A DNA stretch of 36,362 bases. Source: DAMCAP01 sp032059445 (GTDB lineage: Bacteria; Bacillota; Clostridia; Oscillospirales; Ruminococcaceae). The notes below the pieces were generated by a model. That model had not been told where the DNA came from. It was given only the letters and a program-made list of their open reading frames with translations, and made no database searches. The first letter of the stretch is position 1; each line of letters starts with the position of its first letter. Positions 1-7,424 of this stretch are shown in pieces. The DNA lies in NCBI GenBank assembly GCA_032059445.1, contig DAMCAP010000027.1, positions 1-36,362 on the forward strand, written 5' to 3'. Both the position numbers and the translations under genes were made by a program.

Positions 1-948
1 CTTAGCAAAGGCAGGATTTTCACTCTTTTGCCGACGTAATACTGACAGAGCATCTCCATCAAAATACTCCATTGCCGCCACGCCCTTGACAGCCTCTCGA
101 ATAGCAATAACTGCATCCACCGCTTTATCTTCACTGCGAAAGAAGCAGGTAGCGCCCCAAATCTGCTGAGGCAGTGGTAACAGGGAAATCTCCACTTGGC
201 TGATTACGCCCAGAGTGCCGTCGGAGCCGATAAATAGATCCATGGCATCCATATCGTCCTCTATATAGTAACCCGATGCATTCTTGGTTTTAGGCATTTC
301 ATATGTAGGGAGTTGCAGGCGCAGGGTTTTGCCGCTCTCGGTGGTGAGGCATAGGCTCCTGCCCTCTGCAAAGCACTCCCCCCGCCTTATGACCAACAGA
401 TCCCCGTCTGCCAAGACCACCCGTAGCCCGCTGATATGCCCTCTGGTTGCTCCATAGCAAAAGCTGCGGGCACCCGATGCATTACATGCCACCATGCCGC
501 CGATGGTAGCGGAGGCTTCGGTGGGGTCGGGAGTGAAGAACTGGGGCACATCACGCAGCAGACTGTGGTATGCCGCAATTGAGGTGTGATCCCAGCCTGT
601 GGTATCGATCTTTTTAGACTCAATAGCCTTTTTAAGTTCGGTCAGCACCACTCCGGGGTCTAAGCTTAGGTAGTATTCTCCGTTGTCGCCCTTACGGCAG
701 CCAGTGATGGCCTTCATACGGGTCAGGTTAAGGATCTGACCACCCTTTGGCACAGCGGCCGCTGCTAACCCTGTGCGCCCGCCCTGGATGGTGACAGGCA
801 AATCATGCTGCCAGCAGTAGCGCAGCACTTCACGGATTTCTTCCTCCGTCTTGGGGAAGGCGATGCTATCGGCATGACCTGTTGTGCGGGATTCGTCCCG
901 CAGATATTCTTGATACTCGTTGCTAAATTCCTTGATAAGATCGGTCAT
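1..948 (-). CDS. FAD-linked oxidase (glycolate oxidase GlcD / D-lactate dehydrogenase family), 3' end outside window
   Basis: The first 316 codons are present and the frame runs off the left edge. The family normally has about 450-480 residues, so roughly the last third is missing. The reading begins MTDLIKEFSNEYQEYLRDES and shows the PCMH-type FAD-binding region typical of GlcD/Dld proteins: FPKTEEEIREVL, then TIQGGRTGLAAAAVPKGGQI around residues 50-70, then a LDPGV segment. Such enzymes oxidise 2-hydroxy acids such as glycolate or D-lactate with FAD. The substrate cannot be read from this part. The ATG at 948 is preceded by GGAGAG at a good distance. It is transcribed away from the AraC gene at 1187, which could regulate it; that link rests only on position. 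Confidence 0.85.
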   Translation of the reverse strand, partial: MTDLIKEFSNEYQEYLRDESRTTGHADSIAFPKTEEEIREVLRYCWQHDLPVTIQGGRTGLAAAAVPKGGQILNLTRMKAITGCRKGDNGEYYLSLDPGVVLTELKKAIESKKIDTTGWDHTSIAAYHSLLRDVPQFFTPDPTEASATIGGMVACNASGARSFCYGATRGHISGLRVVLADGDLLVIRRGECFAEGRSLCLTTESGKTLRLQLPTYEMPKTKNASGYYIEDDMDAMDLFIGSDGTLGVISQVEISLLPLPQQIWGATCFFRSEDKAVDAVIAIREAVKGVAAMEYFDGDALSVLRRQKSENPAFAK

Positions 949-998
949 TATGCTCTCCTTTCGGTAGTAGGCAATTGAGGTGCAGTCAAGCTACCCCC

Positions 999-1007
999 AT
1001 TATAGCA
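999..1007 (-). promoter_or_regulatory. Extended -10 promoter element for the FAD oxidase gene
   Basis: On the minus strand the sequence reads TGC-TATAAT, an extended -10 (TGnTATAAT), about 50 bases upstream of the ATG at 948. No good -35 hexamer lies 16-18 bases upstream, as is usual for extended -10 promoters. Confidence 0.45.
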
Positions 1008-1047
1008 ATAAATATCTGCATCATCCATCTGTAAACTGGGAAAAAAT

Positions 1048-1076
1048 TTGCGTATCTTGCTATTTTGTGCTATGCT
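1048..1076 (+). promoter_or_regulatory. Probable sigma-A promoter for the AraC gene
   Basis: TTGCGT (1048-1053), 17-base spacer, TATGCT (1071-1076). It would give a leader of about 100 bases before the AraC start. It is divergent from the oxidase -10 element at 999-1007. Confidence 0.45.
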
Positions 1077-1186
1077 GAGATCAATCACACCTTGCCATTT
1101 ATAGCTCTTAACAAAACAACCAGTACTTGTGGTTTCTTATCTACCCATAGGTACTTCATAAAAATAAAACAGAAAGGAGCAGTGCC

Positions 1187-1987
1187 ATGCAGCAGCCATT
1201 TACCGCCGCTCTTAAGCAAGACGACAGCTGGATGATGCCCCAGCTGCACTTCCATGACTATCTCGAAGTGCTGGTCTGTATGTCTAGCTCGGGAGATTTT
1301 TTTGTTGACGGCCGCAGGTACCCCCTCACGAGAGGGACGATCTTCCTGCTCAGCCACGCCGAGCTCCATCGCAGCATCGCCGTGCAGGGCAGCTACATTC
1401 GCTATGTGCTCCACATTGACCCCCACCACATCCAAGAGGTGCTGGGCAGCGGCAGCAATTTGCTGCGGTGCTTTGGCCAGGGGCACCGCTATGCCCTGTT
1501 AGATGAAGCGCAACTACTCTCCTGCGCTGCCCTCCTTGATGTGATCTGCCGCCCTCAGCAGCGCTTTGGCGACGATATCCGCGCTAAAATTGCCTTTGCC
1601 CAGCTCATGCTCAATCTCTGTGAGCTCTTTGAGGGGGAGCTGCCTCCCCAGCCCACACCACCCAAGAGCTTTACCAAGATGCAGCCGGTGATCGACTACA
1701 TCCGCCAAAATCTCACAGAGGACCTGCGCCTAGATAGCCTAGCTGCAAAATTTTATATCAATAAGCACTATCTCTGCCATCTGTTTAAAGAAGCAACGGG
1801 CTTTAGCATTGGGGAGTATATCACCCACAACCGCCTGCTCAAAGCTAAGGCGCTGCTACGCCAAGGTGAAACAGTCCAAAGATCAGGGGAGCTGGCGGGC
1901 TTTGGCAACAACGCCCACTTTATCCGTACCTTCCATCAGATGACTGGCATGACCCCAGGTGCTTATCAGAGATCGGGGGACTTCTAG
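1187..1987 (+). CDS. AraC family transcriptional regulator
   Basis: A 266-residue protein with a two-part AraC layout. The N-terminal cupin-like sensor domain (about residues 15-90) has HFHDYLEVLVCMSSSG and a following GTIFLLSHAELHRS stretch. The C-terminal AraC DNA-binding domain spans about residues 165-263, with the two helix-turn-helix units in LRLDSLAAKFYINKHYLCHLF and the closing GFGNNAHFIRTFHQMTGMTP signature. The ATG follows AAAGGAG at a suitable distance. Family members of this kind sense sugars or small organic ligands. The divergent FAD oxidase and the downstream nitroreductase are possible targets by position only. Confidence 0.9.
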   Translation: MQQPFTAALKQDDSWMMPQLHFHDYLEVLVCMSSSGDFFVDGRRYPLTRGTIFLLSHAELHRSIAVQGSYIRYVLHIDPHHIQEVLGSGSNLLRCFGQGHRYALLDEAQLLSCAALLDVICRPQQRFGDDIRAKIAFAQLMLNLCELFEGELPPQPTPPKSFTKMQPVIDYIRQNLTEDLRLDSLAAKFYINKHYLCHLFKEATGFSIGEYITHNRLLKAKALLRQGETVQRSGELAGFGNNAHFIRTFHQMTGMTPGAYQRSGDF

Positions 1988-2016
1988 CAATTATCACCAA
2001 GTCTATAGCAGTATTT

Positions 2017-2050
2017 TTGGTCCAAAAAAATCGTTGCAGTATGCTATACT
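2017..2050 (+). promoter_or_regulatory. Possible promoter upstream of the structured leader
   Basis: TTGGTC (2017-2022), 17-base spacer, TATGCT (2040-2045). It overlaps an extended -10, TGC-TATACT (2042-2050). It would transcribe the hairpins at 2078-2108 and 2153-2216 and then the gene at 2385. Confidence 0.35.
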
Positions 2051-2077
2051 ATAAAAAGTAGTTGTATTATTTAAAAA

Positions 2078-2108
2078 TGGGTTTCGATATTATACATACC
2101 GAAACCCA
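2078..2108. terminator. Inverted repeat, terminator-like on the minus strand
   Basis: TGGGTTTCG (2078-2086) and CGAAACCCA (2100-2108) form a perfect 9-bp stem with a 13-base loop. On the minus strand it is followed at once by TTTTT, as in an intrinsic terminator, although no minus-strand gene lies upstream. On the plus strand the T-run comes only about 18 bases later. Confidence 0.4.
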
Positions 2109-2152
2109 CCGTTATTACTTGCTTTTTTCTATAAGTCTCGAATGCATCAAAT

Positions 2153-2216
2153 GCTTTTGTTGCGGAGTTTATCTGCCTCATTTGTAGCAGGTAGAGCCCG
2201 CAGATAAAATCAAAGC
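2153..2216. other. Multi-stem inverted repeat in the nitroreductase leader
   Basis: Nested complementary pairs can be read: GCTTT (2153-2157) with AAAGC (2212-2216), TGCGG (2161-2165) with CCGCA, and TCTGCC with GGTAGA (one G-U). A competing pairing is TTTATCTGC (2168-2176) with GCAGATAAA (2200-2208). The two folds exclude each other. Whether this is a regulatory RNA is unknown. Confidence 0.35.
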
Positions 2217-2384
2217 AATGTTTTTCCTCTTCATTTGGGTACCTAATAAACTATAAACTGCCCCCTATCCATAGGAGCATAAGTTGTTGGTATACTAAGC
2301 TTTGCAGCTATTATACTACCCTTGCTATGGTGCTTCCATATTAATTTGTAAGCAAAAACTTCATACATAAAAGGAGGACACCCC

Positions 2385-3170
2385 ATGCTAAGCTATCAGG
2401 AACTACGTAAACACGCCAAAACCACCCCTTGGGAAGAGATGGAGCCCACCGACCAGAGCAAAAAAATCCCTCAGCCTCCCTATACCACCCCTGTCCCTGA
2501 GGATGCCCTGAGGATACAACTGCCTGATCCCGAGAGCTGTAAGCGCAAGGATAACACCACCTTTTCGACCATCAAGAGCCGCCATAGCCACCGCAAATAT
2601 AACGACGAGATCATGAGCATAGAGGAACTATCCTTCTTGCTGTTTTGTGCCGACGGTTACAAAGGTATGCGTACCTTCTCTACCCCCGGCACCTTCCGTA
2701 CCGCTCCTTCAGCAGGCTGCCGCCACCCGATCGAAACCTTCATTGCCGTCTTAAAGGTGGAGGGTATACAGCCCGGTATCTATCGTTATCTGCCGATCAC
2801 CAATGAGCTTGCCCTAGTCAGAGAAGGTGACGAAGACCTGCCTAAGACTATGATCAACATCGCTCGTAACCAGCAGTTTGCCGGCAGAGGCTCGGTAGTG
2901 TTTATCTGGGCTGCTGATATGTATCGCTGCGAATGGCGCTATACCAACCACGCACACAAGCTGGTACTCCTTGACGTAGGCCATATCTGCCAAAACCTTT
3001 ACCTTGCCTGCGAAGAAATCGGCTGCGGTACCTGTGCAATCGCTGCATATAATCAAGCAGATTGCGACAGCTTCCTAGGGATCGACGGCGAAAGCTTCTT
3101 TACCGTATACATGGCACCTGTAGGCAAAATCAACGATCTTGACGAAACCAACAAACCATATCTACGATAA
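2385..3170 (+). CDS. SagB-type nitroreductase family oxidoreductase
   Basis: A 261-residue flavin-dependent nitroreductase-fold protein. The SagB/ThcOx-type pattern is visible: IKSRHSHRKY near residues 66-75, SIEELSFLLFCADG, a TAPSAGCRHPIETF segment near 107-120 where Arg/Ser residues contact FMN, GIYRYLP, and a C-terminal VYMAPVGK. These enzymes use FMN for oxidation or reduction of small molecules. SagB itself dehydrogenates azolines in peptide maturation, but no cyclodehydratase or precursor peptide lies nearby, so this is probably a stand-alone member. The start follows AAAAGGAGG. The gene is monocistronic, with a strong terminator right behind it. Confidence 0.88.
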   Translation: MLSYQELRKHAKTTPWEEMEPTDQSKKIPQPPYTTPVPEDALRIQLPDPESCKRKDNTTFSTIKSRHSHRKYNDEIMSIEELSFLLFCADGYKGMRTFSTPGTFRTAPSAGCRHPIETFIAVLKVEGIQPGIYRYLPITNELALVREGDEDLPKTMINIARNQQFAGRGSVVFIWAADMYRCEWRYTNHAHKLVLLDVGHICQNLYLACEEIGCGTCAIAAYNQADCDSFLGIDGESFFTVYMAPVGKINDLDETNKPYLR

Positions 3171-3183
3171 ACTATGTATCGCA

Positions 3184-3218
3184 AAGCCCCGCAGTTTATT
3201 GCTGCGGGGCTTCTTTTT
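3184..3218 (+). terminator. Rho-independent terminator of the nitroreductase gene
   Basis: A perfect 11-bp GC-rich stem, AAGCCCCGCAG (3184-3194) with CTGCGGGGCTT (3202-3212), a 7-base loop, then CTTTTT. Confidence 0.93.
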
Positions 3219-3348
3219 GCTTAGTTTCGTATACTTCTTGGTAAAATGCTCTAAACACAAGAAGAATTATTGATCTCTTCGCTAAAATTCAGTTGTAAAA
3301 ACGCCTGCTTGTGTGTTAACATAGTACTATCATCAACAGGAGGCTTTT

Positions 3349-4554
3349 ATGATCAAACTACCTACATACGATAAAAAACGGGCGGTTGTATATATAGTTA
3401 CTATTATACTTTCCGTATTATATATCTGGCTTGGGAACAGATTAGCAACTAGAGGCGCTATTGAGTTTGAAGACTTCGACCCTTATGGCAGCCAAAAGGC
3501 TAAAGTCACAAAGATCATCAAACGCACCAGCTCCATGATTGAGCTAGAAGGTATGGCCCCCGAAGAAGACATCCTGATTATCTTTGAAGCAAAGGTGCTG
3601 ACAGGTCGCGCCAAAGGCGAAATCGTCAAAGTGCAGCAGACCTCCTCCCCCTTTAGCCCCATGCAGCTAAAGGAGGTAGAAATAGGCGATAAGGTGCTGA
3701 TCTTTGAGAATCTCGACCTTAATTCTGAGGTCGACTGGTTTGTGGGAGAGTATATAAGGACTGATAGCCTGATGCTACTAGGTGCGGTATTTATAGGCCT
3801 GTTGATTTTATTTGGTCAGAGCAAAGGCGTCAACACCATTATCTCTCTGGCATTTACCTGTCTTGCGATTTTCATGGTATTTATCCCCAGTGTCCTTTCG
3901 GGGCAGAATATCTATCTTTGGTCCATCATAACCTGTGTATATGTCATTGTTATGACCATGCTAGTCATCAATGGTGCCAATCAAAAGAGCTTTACAGCAG
4001 GCTTGGGCTGCATCAGCGGCGTATTGCTGACCGGTGTGCTGACCATTTATATGGATAAAATACTAGGGCTTACGGGCTTAGTTAATGACGAATCGGTTTA
4101 CTTGATGTTTCTTAATCCCGATAATCCGGTAGACCTAAAGGCGATCATATTTGCTGCCATCATCATCGGCGCTATGGGCGCGATTATGGACGTTGCTATG
4201 TCGATTTCATCCGCTTTGATGGAAGTCAAAGAAAATACCCAGCTCCCCACTTTTGCCCTGCTGATGCGCTCAGGCTTTGCTATCGGGCGAGATATGATGG
4301 GTACTATGGCCAATACCCTGATCTTGGCCTATATCGGTAGCTCCTTATCGGTAACCCTGCTGCTGGTAGCCTACAACGACTCTTTGCTGCAGCTGATGAA
4401 CAGAGAGATGATCGTGGTAGAGGTACTGCAATCACTGGTCGGCAGCTTTGGAATCTTGTTTGCCATTCCTTTTACCACTTTGATCTGCTCAACCATCTAC
4501 ACAAGAAAGAAGGATGTCAGCGATGAACAAAACAGCAGTGATCTACAAGTCTAA
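3349..4554 (+). CDS. YibE/F family membrane protein
   Basis: A 401-residue integral membrane protein. One N-terminal membrane segment (about residues 12-30) is followed by an extracytoplasmic beta-rich domain (about 35-130, ending VLIFENLD). About seven further membrane segments follow, carrying the YibE/F hallmark near residues 270-300 (GAIMDVAMSISSALMEVKEN), then GRDMMGTMANTLILAYIG. The biochemical role of the family is not established. The ATG follows CAGGAGG. The last 32 bases overlap the next gene, so the two are probably co-transcribed and translationally coupled. Confidence 0.9.
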   Translation: MIKLPTYDKKRAVVYIVTIILSVLYIWLGNRLATRGAIEFEDFDPYGSQKAKVTKIIKRTSSMIELEGMAPEEDILIIFEAKVLTGRAKGEIVKVQQTSSPFSPMQLKEVEIGDKVLIFENLDLNSEVDWFVGEYIRTDSLMLLGAVFIGLLILFGQSKGVNTIISLAFTCLAIFMVFIPSVLSGQNIYLWSIITCVYVIVMTMLVINGANQKSFTAGLGCISGVLLTGVLTIYMDKILGLTGLVNDESVYLMFLNPDNPVDLKAIIFAAIIIGAMGAIMDVAMSISSALMEVKENTQLPTFALLMRSGFAIGRDMMGTMANTLILAYIGSSLSVTLLLVAYNDSLLQLMNREMIVVEVLQSLVGSFGILFAIPFTTLICSTIYTRKKDVSDEQNSSDLQV

Positions 4555-5065
4555 CTACGGCAGCACCACCCAATACGCTGAGGCGATTGCCAAAGCACTA
4601 AACTGCGACCTGATCCCCCGCACTGCGGCAGATACGGCCGATCTAACCCAGTATGATACCATCATCTATGGAGGAGGGCTCTATGCAGGCGGCATCATCG
4701 GGGTAGATATTATCGTAAAAAGCTTTGACGCCCTAAAGGGGAAGAATCTCATTGTATTTACCGTAGGTGCCTCCGACCCTACCGACACCAGCAAATACAC
4801 AGCGATCATTAACAAGGCCTTTACTCCCGAGATGAAAGAAAAAATCAAGTTCTTCCACCTACGAGGCAACTTAGATCATCCTCGCTTAAACCCATTACAC
4901 CGCTCTATGATGTGGATGATGAAAAAACACATTGAGAAGAAGAACCCCCAAGAGCTAAACGAAGAGGAGCAAAACATCCTAGATACTTACGGTCAAAAGG
5001 TAACCTTCGTAGACCTCAGTACAATTAGGCCCATCCTTGACTATGTAGCTACCTGTAAGGTTTAG
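4523..5065 (+). CDS. Flavodoxin-domain protein (HemG-like flavodoxin family)
   Basis: A 180-residue flavodoxin-like protein. The FMN phosphate-binding loop is at the N-terminus (YKSNYGSTTQYAEAIA), followed by YDTIIYGGGLYAGG and a IVFTVGASDP segment in the positions of the other FMN loops. Family members shuttle electrons or act as protoporphyrinogen oxidase (HemG). No heme genes are adjacent, so the partner is unknown. An upstream in-frame ATG at 4514 directly abuts the GAAGG ribosome binding site, with no spacing. I therefore choose the ATG at 4523, nine bases downstream of GAAGG. It overlaps the end of the YibE/F gene. Confidence 0.85.
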   Translation: MNKTAVIYKSNYGSTTQYAEAIAKALNCDLIPRTAADTADLTQYDTIIYGGGLYAGGIIGVDIIVKSFDALKGKNLIVFTVGASDPTDTSKYTAIINKAFTPEMKEKIKFFHLRGNLDHPRLNPLHRSMMWMMKKHIEKKNPQELNEEEQNILDTYGQKVTFVDLSTIRPILDYVATCKV

Positions 5066-5099
5066 AGATACGTAGACAAAATACAATCCATTACATTAA

Positions 5100-5138
5100 A
5101 AAGGCNNNNNNNNNNCAGATCATTGATCTGCCGCCTTT
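5100..5138. terminator. Bidirectional terminator hairpin interrupted by an assembly gap
   Basis: The right arm GATCTGCCGCCTTT (5125-5138) is complementary to CAGATC (5116-5121) and to AAAGGC (5100-5105), which lie on either side of the N run. A perfect hairpin needs only two missing bases (GG). It sits between two convergent genes, at the place expected for a shared terminator. Confidence 0.75.
5106..5115. other. Assembly gap of 10 N
   Basis: Ten N bases inside a terminator hairpin. The symmetry of the hairpin suggests the real missing length is 2 bases. The gap is not in a coding region. Confidence 0.9.
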
Positions 5139-5154
5139 ATCTTTGATAATACGT

Positions 5155-6261
5155 TTACAGCTGTACAATCTTTAGGAGAAGCTCTGCAAGATTCTCAAGA
5201 TTCTTTACAGTCAGCTGCTCGTTGGTTGTGTGTACCTTATCCATACCAGTACCAAGTACCACTGCCTTGATGCCATTGAGATTAAATACGTTGGCATCGC
5301 TGCCGCCACCGGTAGAGGTGATGTCAACAGGGAAGCCTAGCTCTGCACACTTATCAGATACCATCTTCACCAGATCATCATCCTTGGCCACGTTGTAGCT
5401 GATATAGGAGGTGTCGATCTCACAGTTTAAGGTAGCACCGTACTTATCGCAAGCATCCTGCAAGCACTTAGCCATGTGATCTCCCTGAGCCTTGAGCTTG
5501 TCGTTGTTGCGGCTGCGGGTTTCAGCAATGATGGTAACCTTCTCACAGACGATATTGGTTGGGCTCTCAGCCTTAAAGGTACCAATATTGGCTGTGGTCT
5601 CCTCGTCAATTCGCAGCAGCTTCATGTTGCTGACTGCCTCAGCAGCCACCATGATTGCACTGATGCCGTTTTCGGGAGCGATACCAGCATGTGCAGGCTT
5701 ACCGATAATCTCAGCCTGGATCTTTAGCTGGCCGGGGGCATTGACGATGATCTTGCCTACATCGCCGCTGCTATCCAGCGCCAGCGCCTTCTTAGCGCGT
5801 AGCTTGCTGTAATCAGCGTGCTTGGCACCCTTGAGCCCACTCTCTTCACATACAGTAAAGAGGCACTCGATTGGGCGGTGGTTGATGCCCTGCTCCTTGA
5901 TTGTGCGCAGCACTTCAAGGATGGAAACAACGCCGGATTTGTCGTCGCCGCCGAGGATTGTGTTGCCCTTGCTTCTGATCATGCCATCTTCTATGATTGG
6001 CTCGATGCCCTTACCAGGTACTACAGTATCGATATGTGCAGAAAGCAATATAGGCTCAGCATTGCTGTCGCCCTCTACCAAGCAGTAGACGTTATTGCCA
6101 GTTGAGCCGGTCTTAGGAGCGCTATTATCCTGAAATGCGTTAAAGCCTAGAGCCTGTAGGTCAGCGGTCAATCTCTCTGCCATAGCGGCCTCAAAGCCTG
6201 TTTCGCTATCAACCTGTACATACTCCAAAAAAGTATCCAGCAGTCTTTGTTTATTGATCAT
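5155..6261 (-). CDS. M20 family metallopeptidase, peptidase T-like
   Basis: A 368-residue zinc peptidase of the M20/M25/M40 group, close in length and motifs to the YqjE/PepT2-type tripeptidases of Firmicutes. The zinc ligands and catalytic residues are readable: SAHIDTV (His76, Asp78), LGGDDKSG (Asp106), CEESGLKG (Glu139 catalytic, Glu140), and a late His in KVHTTNEQL. The dimerisation domain occupies about residues 175-285 (GKPAHAGIAPENGISA). It is cytosolic and predicted to cleave short peptides. The ATG follows GGAGGG. It is convergent with the flavodoxin gene. Confidence 0.9.
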   Translation of the reverse strand: MINKQRLLDTFLEYVQVDSETGFEAAMAERLTADLQALGFNAFQDNSAPKTGSTGNNVYCLVEGDSNAEPILLSAHIDTVVPGKGIEPIIEDGMIRSKGNTILGGDDKSGVVSILEVLRTIKEQGINHRPIECLFTVCEESGLKGAKHADYSKLRAKKALALDSSGDVGKIIVNAPGQLKIQAEIIGKPAHAGIAPENGISAIMVAAEAVSNMKLLRIDEETTANIGTFKAESPTNIVCEKVTIIAETRSRNNDKLKAQGDHMAKCLQDACDKYGATLNCEIDTSYISYNVAKDDDLVKMVSDKCAELGFPVDITSTGGGSDANVFNLNGIKAVVLGTGMDKVHTTNEQLTVKNLENLAELLLKIVQL

Positions 6262-6400
6262 CGTTTAAACCCTCCTATTATGTTATTTACCATTTATTAT
6301 ACAATCTTTCACGGCAAACAACAAGACCTATTACCAGAAAAGTATTAAAATGATCAATATAATCCTAGCAATTTTAAATGCGCAGAGCAGATCTGTTTCC

Positions 6401-7024
6401 CTACTCAATGATCCTTCTTTTTTTCTTGATGGTATGGATGATTGCCGCATAACGCAGGGTAAGATACCCTGTAAACACCCCTATACAAGAAGCAAGGAGC
6501 TTAATCGGTACCAGCATTGGCTTGAGCGCAATCTGCGATGGACTTCCCAAAATGATAAGCACAATCAGCATAAGTGTAGCATACAAGTATGCATTCCTGA
6601 TGCTGCGGTAATAGCTGAGCAAATCTGCCGTATCTGTATGAAGCTCAAATGGCTTGCCATCTGATTGCTTCTCCAAGATCAGCAGCTCTTTGTTGATACT
6701 CCCCGGCGAAGTTGCCAGCATACCCGCTCCCTTTGCATAAGGGCGCCACTGTGCCTTACCAAGGGAATAGTTGAGCTTGATATTTTTGTGAAATGTGCGA
6801 TAGCCCATCTCCTGCAAAAACTCCTGATACTTCTTCAGCTCTTGATAAGATTTATCAGCTACATACTCCACTTTATACTGGTACTCCGAGGCTTCGCAAC
6901 GATCAAACTCATAGCCGAGCCTTGTAGCACCAGATAGACGATATCCTTTGGCAGCCATCTCATTGAGCCACCTCTCCTGCCCCTCTACCGCATCAAAAAA
7001 AACCTTATACACCTTTTTGCTCAT
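6401..7024 (-). CDS. DUF2812 domain membrane protein
   Basis: A protein of about 207 residues. The N-terminal half is a DUF2812 domain (YKVFFDAVEGQERWLNEMA, KGYRLSG, FDRCEASEYQYKVEY), followed by two predicted membrane segments (about residues 145-163 and 170-192) and a basic tail. DUF2812 proteins are usually encoded directly after a PadR regulator, as here. Their function is unknown. The start overlaps the 3' end of the PadR gene by 20 bases. I prefer the ATG at 7024 over the adjacent GTG at 7027 because it lies further from the GGCGGGG ribosome binding site. Confidence 0.85.
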   Translation of the reverse strand: MSKKVYKVFFDAVEGQERWLNEMAAKGYRLSGATRLGYEFDRCEASEYQYKVEYVADKSYQELKKYQEFLQEMGYRTFHKNIKLNYSLGKAQWRPYAKGAGMLATSPGSINKELLILEKQSDGKPFELHTDTADLLSYYRSIRNAYLYATLMLIVLIILGSPSQIALKPMLVPIKLLASCIGVFTGYLTLRYAAIIHTIKKKRRIIE

Positions 7025-7352
7025 CACAAGCCCCGCCTTTCATGATTTTTGATGCTGTGTGATACAACTCCTCCAGCCGCGACAATTCAACTTCGGCGAT
7101 TTGCCTGCCCTCTTCTGTGATGAGGTATTCTTTTTTGGTTTGATTTTGCTGTGCACCATAGGGAGCGATCCAACCTTTTTTTAGCAAGGTATTGATCGCA
7201 CCATAAAGCGTGCCCGCACCCAGCAAGAGTCGGCCTTTGGTCTGAGCCTCAATAAACTGCATAATGCCATAACCATGGTTGGGCTGATATACAGAGAGCA
7301 ACACAAAAAAAGTTGTCTCTGTCAGCGCGCCACCTTTAATATTATCCCGCAT
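7005..7352 (-). CDS. PadR family transcriptional repressor
   Basis: A 115-residue winged-helix protein of the short PadR subfamily. The signature is LTETTFFVLLSVYQPNHGYGIMQFIE, then GTLYGAINTLLKKGWI as the recognition helix and KKEYLITEEGRQ as the wing. A C-terminal helix (about residues 85-112) makes the dimer. Such proteins usually repress their own two-gene operon and respond to antimicrobial or other small molecules. A palindrome overlapping the promoter at 7388-7409 fits autoregulation. DUF2812 is co-transcribed and overlaps the end of this gene. Confidence 0.92.
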   Translation of the reverse strand: MRDNIKGGALTETTFFVLLSVYQPNHGYGIMQFIEAQTKGRLLLGAGTLYGAINTLLKKGWIAPYGAQQNQTKKEYLITEEGRQIAEVELSRLEELYHTASKIMKGGACDEQKGV

Positions 7353-7387
7353 ATTACACCACCATATCTACACTAAACGATATATCA

Positions 7388-7409
7388 TTTACTGTAGTAT
7401 ATCAGTAAA
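7388..7409. promoter_or_regulatory. Candidate PadR operator
   Basis: A perfect inverted repeat TTTACTG-N8-CAGTAAA. It covers the -10 hexamer of the PadR promoter, so binding would block RNA polymerase. The half-site and 8-base spacing resemble known PadR-type operators. That this PadR binds it is inferred. Confidence 0.7.
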
Positions 7410-7424
7410 CGTAATATGTGTCAA
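7396..7424 (-). promoter_or_regulatory. Consensus sigma-A promoter of the padR-DUF2812 operon
   Basis: On the minus strand TTGACA (7424-7419), exactly 17 bases, TATACT (7401-7396). The -35 hexamer overlaps the stop codon (7421-7423) of the upstream glycosylase gene. The transcript would start about 35 bases before the PadR ATG. Confidence 0.85.

Larger units (their letters stand above)
1988..2384. other. Intergenic region: probable structured leader of the nitroreductase gene
   Basis: No gene is seen here. A possible + strand promoter lies at 2017-2050. Two inverted-repeat structures follow, at 2078-2108 and 2153-2216, before the AAAAGGAGG ribosome binding site of the gene at 2385. If the promoter is used, the nitroreductase mRNA has a leader of about 330 bases. 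Confidence 0.5.

Noticed and set aside
1085..1486. 133-codon minus-strand ORF over the AraC gene
   Set aside because: It is a shadow of the AraC reading frame with no family resemblance and no ribosome binding site.
2010..2032. TTTTTGG-T-CCAAAAA as terminator of the AraC gene
   Set aside because: The stem is almost only A-T, with a one-base loop that cannot form a normal hairpin.
2385..3170. SagB of a peptide-natural-product cluster
   Set aside because: No cyclodehydratase, leader protease or precursor peptide gene lies nearby; a stand-alone nitroreductase is more likely.
4514..4522. Flavodoxin start at the first ATG (4514)
   Set aside because: It directly touches the GAAGG ribosome binding site; the ATG at 4523 has proper spacing.
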